Part shown: piece by piece, positions 58,562-64,000 of the stretch
Layout: every line of letters starts with the position of its first letter
Numbering within the stretch: position 1 is the stretch's first letter
From: Paucibacter_B soli
GTDB lineage: Bacteria; Pseudomonadota; Gammaproteobacteria; Burkholderiales; Burkholderiaceae_C
Length of the DNA: 64,000 nucleotides
Direction: 5' to 3'
Assembly (NCBI RefSeq): GCF_037482845.1
Contig: NZ_JBBHJW010000007.1
Coordinates: forward strand, 62,001 to 126,000
Made by a program: the position numbers and the translations under genes
The notes under the pieces: model-generated
What the model saw: only the letters and a program-made list of their open reading frames with translations
Databases searched by the model: none
What the model was told of the DNA's origin: nothing

Positions 58562-59743
58562 ATGCTGATCAAGTTCTTCTACACCCTGCGCGCTGCCAAG
58601 CTGCCGGTATCGGTCAAGGAGTTCCTCACCCTGCTGGAGGCGCTCAAGGCCGGCGTGATCGACGATGAGGGCGGCCCCACGGTGGACAAGTTCTACTTCC
58701 TGGCGCGCACCAGCCTGATCAAGGACGAGGCGCATTTCGACAAGTTCGACCGTGCCTTCGCCGCCTACTTCAAGGGCGTGGAAATGCTCGCCGACTTCAG
58801 CAAGGAGCTGCCGCTGGAATGGTTGCGCCAGCATCTGGAGCTGGAACTCTCGCCCGAGCAGAAGGCGGCTGTCGAGAAGATGGGCTGGGACGAGCTCATG
58901 GAAACGCTCAAGAAGCGCTTCGAGGAGCAGAAGGAGCGCCACGAGGGCGGCAACAAGTGGATAGGCACAGGCGGCACCAGCCCCTTCGGCAACAGTGGCT
59001 ACAACCCGCAGGGCATACGCATAGGCGGCGCCGGCAGGAACAAGAGCGCGGTGAAGGTCTGGGAGCAGCGCGCCTACAAGGACTACGACGACAACCTCGA
59101 ACTCGGCACCCGCAATATCAAGGTGGCGCTGCGCCGCCTGCGCCGCTTCGCGCGCGAGGGCTCGGAGCTTGAGCTCAACCTCGACGACACCATCCACAAG
59201 ACCGCCGCCAATGCCGGCATGCTGGACATCCGCATGCAGCCCGAGCGCCACAACAAGGTCAAGGTGCTGCTGCTGATGGACGTGGGCGGCACCATGGACG
59301 AGCATGTCCACCGCGTGGAGGAGCTGTTCTCGGCGGTGAAGAGCGAATTCAAGCACCTGGAGTTCTTCTACTTCCACAACTGCGTCTACGACTTCGTGTG
59401 GAAGAACAATCGCCGCCGCTTTGCCGAGAAGACGCCCACCTGGGACATTATTCGCAAGTACAACAAGGACTACAAGCTGATCTTCGTGGGCGACGCCACC
59501 ATGAGCCCCTACGAGATCCTGCAGCCCGGCGGCAGCGTCGAGTACAACAACGAGGAGGCCGGCGCCGAATGGATCCAGCGCCTCACCCACGCCTTCCCGA
59601 AGAACGCCTGGATCAACCCCGAGCCGCAGGGCGTGTGGCAGTACCGGCAGAGCATCGCGCTGATCCAGCAGCTGCTGCACCAGCGCATGTTCCCGCTTTC
59701 GCTCAACGGCCTGGAAGCTGCGATGCGCTTGCTGAGCAAATGA
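58562..59743 (+). CDS. VWA domain protein (CoxE-like), MoxR partner
   Basis: 393 residues. A helical N-terminus with the SVKEFLTLLEALKAG opening typical of CoxE-like VWA proteins, and a VWA domain whose MIDAS site reads DVGGTMDEH near residue 240 (the DxSxS Ser positions are Gly), with T in MSPYE. This variant occurs in MoxR-linked VWA proteins. Its stop overlaps the start of tamA (ATGA). Confidence 0.88.
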   Translation: MLIKFFYTLRAAKLPVSVKEFLTLLEALKAGVIDDEGGPTVDKFYFLARTSLIKDEAHFDKFDRAFAAYFKGVEMLADFSKELPLEWLRQHLELELSPEQKAAVEKMGWDELMETLKKRFEEQKERHEGGNKWIGTGGTSPFGNSGYNPQGIRIGGAGRNKSAVKVWEQRAYKDYDDNLELGTRNIKVALRRLRRFAREGSELELNLDDTIHKTAANAGMLDIRMQPERHNKVKVLLLMDVGGTMDEHVHRVEELFSAVKSEFKHLEFFYFHNCVYDFVWKNNRRRFAEKTPTWDIIRKYNKDYKLIFVGDATMSPYEILQPGGSVEYNNEEAGAEWIQRLTHAFPKNAWINPEPQGVWQYRQSIALIQQLLHQRMFPLSLNGLEAAMRLLSK

Positions 59744-61572
59744 GCGGCTTGCGGATCGCGGCCCTGCTGATGGTCGCGCTGGGCCTGGGCGGCTGCGCCA
59801 GCTTCCAGGGTTTGAGCGATGCCCTCAGCCGCAGACCCGCCGTCGCCAAGGACGGCGCGCCCGCCCGCCTGGTGGCCGCCTACGAACTCGAGATCGACGC
59901 GCCCGCGGCCCTGCGGACCCTGCTCTACGAGCACCTGGACCTGGCACGCTTTCGCAACACCGCCGAGGACGAGCGCCTCAGCCCGGTGGAGCTGGACCGC
60001 CTCAGCGCCGCCGCCCCCGAGCAGGCGCGCGAGCTGCTGGAAACGGCCGGCTACTTCAATGCCAAGGTTGCGATGCAGCGCCAGGGCGATGCGCAGCTGC
60101 AGCGCCTGCGCATGACGGTCGATACCGGCCCGCAGGTGCAGGTAAGCGCCGTGCAGCTGGACTTTGCCGGGGCGCTGGCGGAGCCCGCCGGCGCGGCGCT
60201 GCGCCAGCGGCTGGCGTCGAGTTGGACGCTGCCGGTTGGCGCGGCCTATCAGCAGGCAGCCTGGAGCGAGGCCAAGAACGGCCTGCTCAATCTGGCGCGC
60301 ACCGAAGGCTATGCGCTTGCGCGTTGGGCCAGCAGCCGCGCGCTGGTGCGCACCGAGACGAACGCCGCCGAGCTGGCGCTGACGCTGGAGAGCGGCCCGC
60401 TGCTGCGCCTTGGCGCGCTCAGCATCGAGGGGCTCAAGCACCAGCCCGCCTCCAGCATCGAACGCCTCGCCGGCTACCGCGAGGGCGACCCCTATAGCGC
60501 CAAGGCTCTGCTGGACTTCCAGGAACGCCTCATCAAGACCGGGCTGTTCGACAGCATCGCGGTGGAGATCAAGCCGGAGGCCGAGACGGCCGCGGCCACC
60601 CCGGTGCTGGTGACGGTGCGCGAGGCGGCGCGCCAGCAGGCCACCGCCAGCCTGGGCTACCACAGCAGCCATGGCCCGCGCGTGGGTCTCGAGCATCTGC
60701 ACCGCCGCCCCTTCGACCTGGACCTGCGCGCGCGCAGCAAGATCGAGCTGGGGCGCGACCGCAGCGCGCTGGAACTGGAGCTGACCTCGCACCCGCAGAC
60801 CGATATGGAGCGCAATCTGGCCGCCTTCGCGGTCGAGCGCGACCAGCTGATCGCCAATCAGACCAAGCTCAACTGGCGCGCTCGCCTGGGCCGCCAGCGC
60901 GAGACCGAGAACAACGATCGCAGCCATTACCTCGAATGGCTGCGCAGCGACGAGCGCTTTCCCGGCAACGAGGTGCATGGCAGCGCCATCTCGCTCAATC
61001 TGGACCGCCGTTGGCGCCAGGTGGACAGCATCGTCGTGCCCACCCAGGGTCTCACCGCGCAATGGCTGCTGGGCCTGGGCCGCGCAGACAACTCGGTAGC
61101 CCGGAACGGCTGGTTCGGCAAGCTGCATGCCAAGGTCTTCTGGTACCAGCGCCTGGGCGCCAACTGGACCAGCACCCTGCGCACCGAACTGGGCCAGCTG
61201 CTGGCCGGCGACGCCGTCGGCCTGCCCGATGCACTGCGCTTCCGCGCCGGCGGTGACGATTCGGTGCGCGGTTATGCGCCCGAGCATCTGGGGCCGCAGG
61301 ATGCGCTGGGCAACCAGGTCGGCGGGCGCGTGCTCTGGACCGGCAGCGCCGAGCTGGCGCACCCGCTCAGCCAGCAGTTGCCCAGCCTGCTGGGCGCGGT
61401 GTTCGTGGACGCCGGCCAGGCCGCGATGCACTGGAACGAACTCAGGCCCACGCTGGGCTACGGCCTCGGCCTGCGCCTGCGCAGCCCGGTGGGGGTGTTG
61501 CGCGTGGACCTGGCGCGCGCCCAGGCCTTGGGCAGCTGGCGCCTGCACTTTAGCGTTGGGATCGCGTTGTGA
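59740..61572 (+). CDS. tamA: Autotransporter assembly outer membrane protein TamA
   Basis: 610 residues. POTRA repeats (about 45-290), then a BamA/Omp85 barrel with the VRGY motif (DSVRGYAPEHLG near 505) and a final strand LHFSVGIAL. TamA inserts outer membrane proteins with TamB. The N-terminus shows a lipobox-like LGGC-A near residue 19, so it may be lipidated, unusual for E. coli TamA. It is followed by tamB with a TGATG overlap. Confidence 0.92.
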   Translation: MSGLRIAALLMVALGLGGCASFQGLSDALSRRPAVAKDGAPARLVAAYELEIDAPAALRTLLYEHLDLARFRNTAEDERLSPVELDRLSAAAPEQARELLETAGYFNAKVAMQRQGDAQLQRLRMTVDTGPQVQVSAVQLDFAGALAEPAGAALRQRLASSWTLPVGAAYQQAAWSEAKNGLLNLARTEGYALARWASSRALVRTETNAAELALTLESGPLLRLGALSIEGLKHQPASSIERLAGYREGDPYSAKALLDFQERLIKTGLFDSIAVEIKPEAETAAATPVLVTVREAARQQATASLGYHSSHGPRVGLEHLHRRPFDLDLRARSKIELGRDRSALELELTSHPQTDMERNLAAFAVERDQLIANQTKLNWRARLGRQRETENNDRSHYLEWLRSDERFPGNEVHGSAISLNLDRRWRQVDSIVVPTQGLTAQWLLGLGRADNSVARNGWFGKLHAKVFWYQRLGANWTSTLRTELGQLLAGDAVGLPDALRFRAGGDDSVRGYAPEHLGPQDALGNQVGGRVLWTGSAELAHPLSQQLPSLLGAVFVDAGQAAMHWNELRPTLGYGLGLRLRSPVGVLRVDLARAQALGSWRLHFSVGIAL

Positions 61573-64000
61573 TGAAGCGCAATCCCGGCCGCGGCCTGCT
61601 GCTGGGCGCCCTGCTACTGCCCTGCGCACTGGCCGGCGGCGGCCTGGCGCTGTGGTGGGGCCTGGCCACCGAGCCTGGCAGCGCCTGGCTGCTGCGCCAG
61701 GTGCCGGGGCTTGAGCTGGAAGGCGCCCAGGGCAGCGTGCTGGGGGATTTCTCGGCGCGCCGCCTGCGCTACCGCTTTCCCGGCGGCGCCGACACGCTCA
61801 CCATCCGGGGCCTGCGGGCCCATGGCACCGCGCTCGGCTGGCATCGCTCGCCTCAACTCTGGGGTCGGCTGCTGCTCGAAAGCGTCAGCGCCGAGCGCGT
61901 CGAGCTCAGCCTTGCGCCGAGCGCCGAGGCCACGGCCGCACCGCAGAACCTGCGGCTGCCCTTCGCGCTCGATGTCGCCAGCCTGAGCGTTGCCGAACTG
62001 CGCATCCCTTCGCTGAGCGATCAGCCGCTGCAGACCCTGCAAGCCAGCCTTTCGCTGGGCGCCGACGGCGGCGCCATGCACCGCGCGCGCATCGCCGCAC
62101 TGCGCTGGGACCAGCGCGAGCTGAGCGGCGAGGCCAGCGTCGAGAGCGGCGGCAAGATGCGCGTACAGGCCCAGCTGCTGGTGCGTCAGCCCGCCGCAGC
62201 CAAGCTCGGCGCCGCGCAGCTGCCGGCCTGGACGGCGCGGCTGCAGGCCGACGGGCCGCTCCTGCACCTGCCGGTGCAGGCGCAGTTGGACAGCCCTGGC
62301 TACACCTCCGAGCCAAGCAGCCCGCAGACACTCAAGGCCAGCGCCACGCTGGCGCCCTTCGAGGCCTGGCCGCTGCAAGCCCTGGACCTGCAGACCCAGG
62401 GTCTGGATCTGGCGCAGCTGCAGCGCGGCGCGCCACGCACCAGCCTGGTGGGCAGTGTCAGCCTGCGTGCCGCGCAGGCCCAGGCGCCGCTGCGCATCAG
62501 CGCCGCGTTGCGCAATGGCATGGCCGGCCGCTTCGACGCGCAGGCCCTGCCGCTGCGCCAACTCGCGCTGGAGCTGGAACTCAAGCCCTGGGACCCGGCC
62601 AGCCTGCACCTGCAGCAACTGGACCTGCAGCTGGGCACACAGACGCAAGCCGCCGGCCGGCTGCATGCCCTTGGCAACCTTGGCAGCAGCGCCGGCCAGG
62701 CGGGCTCCCAGCTCCGCATCGACATCGAAGGCCTGCGCAGCGAGCTGCTGGACAACCGGCTCGCACCCGCCCTGGCCTCGGGCCAGTTGCGCCTGCAGAC
62801 CCAGGCGGGCCTGCAGGCGCTGGCCGCCTGGCCGCCGGTGGCGCTTTCGCTGGACCTCAAGGGCCGACTCGCGCCCGAGCTGCAGGCCGCCGAGTTCAGC
62901 CTGCAGGCCGAAGCTGCGCTGAGCCCGGCCGGGCTGAGCTTGCAGCAATGGCGTCTGCTGTCGGGTGGCGGCCGCCTCGAGGCGCAAGGGGCGCTCACGC
63001 TGCAGCAGGCCGGCCACTGGAGTCGCGGCTGGCATGCCCAGCTGCAGGCACGCATGAGCGCCTTGGATCTGCGGCACTTCTGGCGCGGCGCGGCTGGCGG
63101 CACTTGGCGCAGCGGCAGCCAGAGCCTGAACGCCAGCCTCGACGCCAGGCTGAGCCGGGGCCCGACAGTGGTGGGAACGGCGCCCTGGCGCCACGCGCCG
63201 CAGGGCCAGGCCCTGCTGCAGATCCAGCCCAGCCAGCTGGCGGGCCTGCCGCTCACCGGCGAGCTGCGCTACACCCGCGAGGGCGAGGCCGCACCGCAGG
63301 CCCAGCTCGCGCTCAAGTTGGCGGGCAACCAGCTGCAGGCCAGCCTGGCCGCCGACGCGAGCGAGCGCCTGCGCCTGGCGAGCGACTGGCAAGCTCCTCA
63401 GCTGGCGGCCCTGCAGCCCTGGCTGAGCGGCCTGCTGCCAGGCCTGAACCTGCAGGGCGAACTGACCGGCACGCTGGCCCTGGCATTGACGCCCGCCCCC
63501 AAGGGCCAGGACGCCGCGCCGCCCTGGCAGTTGAGCAGCGAGGCGCAGCTGCAGATCAAGGCGCTGCGCGTGAGCGCCAAACAGCTGCCGGCGCTGCAAA
63601 TCAAGCAGGCGCAGTTGCAGGCCTCCCTGGGTGGCGGCGAGGACGCCCCGCTGCGCTTGCAGGCCGGCATCCAGCAGCTCGATGCCGGCAGCACCCTGCA
63701 CCTGCGCGAGCTGGCGCTGGCGCTCGACGGGCCCTGGTCCAGGCACCAGCTCACGCTCAGCGCCCAGGGCGACTACCGCCTGCCCGGTTGGTTGAACGGC
63801 ACAGCGCAGGGCCCCCTGCAGAGCGGCGGGCTCAGGCTGAGCCTGGAAGGAGGCTGGTCACAGCCACCCGCACGTGCCTGGCGCGAAGGCGCGCGCTGGC
63901 AGGTTCGCCAGCTCGAGCTGCTGGCACGGCCGGACAAGCCCGCCCTGCCGGCCTGGCTGGCGGCCTCCCAGCTGGCCCTGCAGCTGGAGTTCGGCGCACA
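61572..64000 (+). CDS. tamB: Translocation and assembly module protein TamB, N-terminal part (3' end outside window)
   Basis: Open from ATG 61572 to the window end (809 complete codons). An N-terminal membrane anchor (GALLLPCALAGGGLALWWGLA, residues about 9-30) is followed by the AsmA/TamB-type repetitive beta-rich region, starting PGLELEGAQGSVLGDF. TamB spans the periplasm and works with TamA in outer membrane protein and lipid transport. Leu, Ala and Gln-rich composition is typical. The conserved C-terminal DUF490 domain lies outside the window. Confidence 0.93.
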   Translation, partial: MKRNPGRGLLLGALLLPCALAGGGLALWWGLATEPGSAWLLRQVPGLELEGAQGSVLGDFSARRLRYRFPGGADTLTIRGLRAHGTALGWHRSPQLWGRLLLESVSAERVELSLAPSAEATAAPQNLRLPFALDVASLSVAELRIPSLSDQPLQTLQASLSLGADGGAMHRARIAALRWDQRELSGEASVESGGKMRVQAQLLVRQPAAAKLGAAQLPAWTARLQADGPLLHLPVQAQLDSPGYTSEPSSPQTLKASATLAPFEAWPLQALDLQTQGLDLAQLQRGAPRTSLVGSVSLRAAQAQAPLRISAALRNGMAGRFDAQALPLRQLALELELKPWDPASLHLQQLDLQLGTQTQAAGRLHALGNLGSSAGQAGSQLRIDIEGLRSELLDNRLAPALASGQLRLQTQAGLQALAAWPPVALSLDLKGRLAPELQAAEFSLQAEAALSPAGLSLQQWRLLSGGGRLEAQGALTLQQAGHWSRGWHAQLQARMSALDLRHFWRGAAGGTWRSGSQSLNASLDARLSRGPTVVGTAPWRHAPQGQALLQIQPSQLAGLPLTGELRYTREGEAAPQAQLALKLAGNQLQASLAADASERLRLASDWQAPQLAALQPWLSGLLPGLNLQGELTGTLALALTPAPKGQDAAPPWQLSSEAQLQIKALRVSAKQLPALQIKQAQLQASLGGGEDAPLRLQAGIQQLDAGSTLHLRELALALDGPWSRHQLTLSAQGDYRLPGWLNGTAQGPLQSGGLRLSLEGGWSQPPARAWREGARWQVRQLELLARPDKPALPAWLAASQLALQLEFGA

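Noticed and set aside
61614..63746. Antisense open frame of 710 codons across tamB
   Set aside because: The plus strand is open from the tamA overlap to the window end and reads as TamB with its anchor. The antisense frame is low-complexity.
1..64000. CRISPR arrays, prophage or integrative elements
   Set aside because: No regularly spaced repeats, no cas, integrase, portal, capsid or conjugation genes were seen, and no tRNA-adjacent duplication beside either tRNA.

Overview
The window looks like chromosomal DNA of a high-GC betaproteobacterium of the order Burkholderiales, probably a Rubrivivax/Roseateles/Leptothrix-like member. This is inferred from gene content and codon use, not from a marker gene. 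Supporting signs are very high G+C, RF2 with a programmed frameshift, PEP-CTERM sorting signals, an egtB-egtD pair, TonB-dependent sugar uptake, many c-di-GMP proteins, and TamA/TamB. I see no phage, plasmid or integrase genes. Almost all of the window is ordinary coding sequence.

Layout. 1-1.4 kb: the end of an alpha/beta hydrolase gene, a 53-residue PEP-CTERM miniprotein with its terminator, and a 735-bp gene-less element with 24-bp terminal inverted repeats. That element touches the end of an orphan DUF4212 symporter subunit. 1.7-6.9 kb: prfB, pepN, fbp and tRNA-Thr. 6.9-10.4 kb: an envelope protein, a VanZ-like protein and the ergothioneine genes egtB-egtD. 10.6-18.5 kb: a sugar-sensing and uptake locus, with a binding protein, response regulator and sensor kinase converging on a FucP-like permease and a TonB-dependent receptor. 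18.6-24.3 kb: a five-gene aromatic catabolic operon (MBL protein, VOC protein, FAD monooxygenase, DUF2783, fumarylacetoacetase) with a divergent IclR regulator. 24.3-30.6 kb: a FeeM-like acyltransferase, a PcaB-like lyase, SapC, a CorC/HlyC protein, ApaH, tRNA-Ser and an orphan binding protein. 30.7-36.5 kb: an acyl-CoA synthetase/GNAT fusion, a membrane protein, DinB, a candidate structured RNA behind a ribosome hibernation factor, and an MBL hydrolase whose promoter has MerR-type architecture. 36.5-49.6 kb: small regulators and enzymes (MerR, diguanylate cyclase, SGNH hydrolase, GlxA-type regulator, two MAPEG proteins, a TPR protein, LysR/tautomerase) and a PEP-CTERM metalloprotease. 49.6-64 kb: an oligopeptide-type binding protein, an HD-GYP protein with a hexanucleotide-repeat linker, cytochrome c4, a MoxR ATPase and its VWA partner, an S9 peptidase, an EAL protein, and tamA with the start of tamB.

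How the genes fit together. Several units are clearly operonic by ATGA or TGATG overlaps: pepN-fbp, egtB-egtD, the binding protein-regulator-kinase trio, CorC-SapC, moxR-small protein-GNAT, and VWA-tamA-tamB. Second-messenger control is prominent, with GGDEF, HD-GYP and EAL proteins. Four substrate-binding proteins occur without any ABC permease or ATPase, which suggests sensing or shared transport. The observations most worth a second look are the inverted-repeat element at 632-1366, the structured RNA candidate near 34.84-35.03 kb, the PEP-CTERM miniprotein, and the aromatic operon that lacks a classical ring-cleavage dioxygenase.
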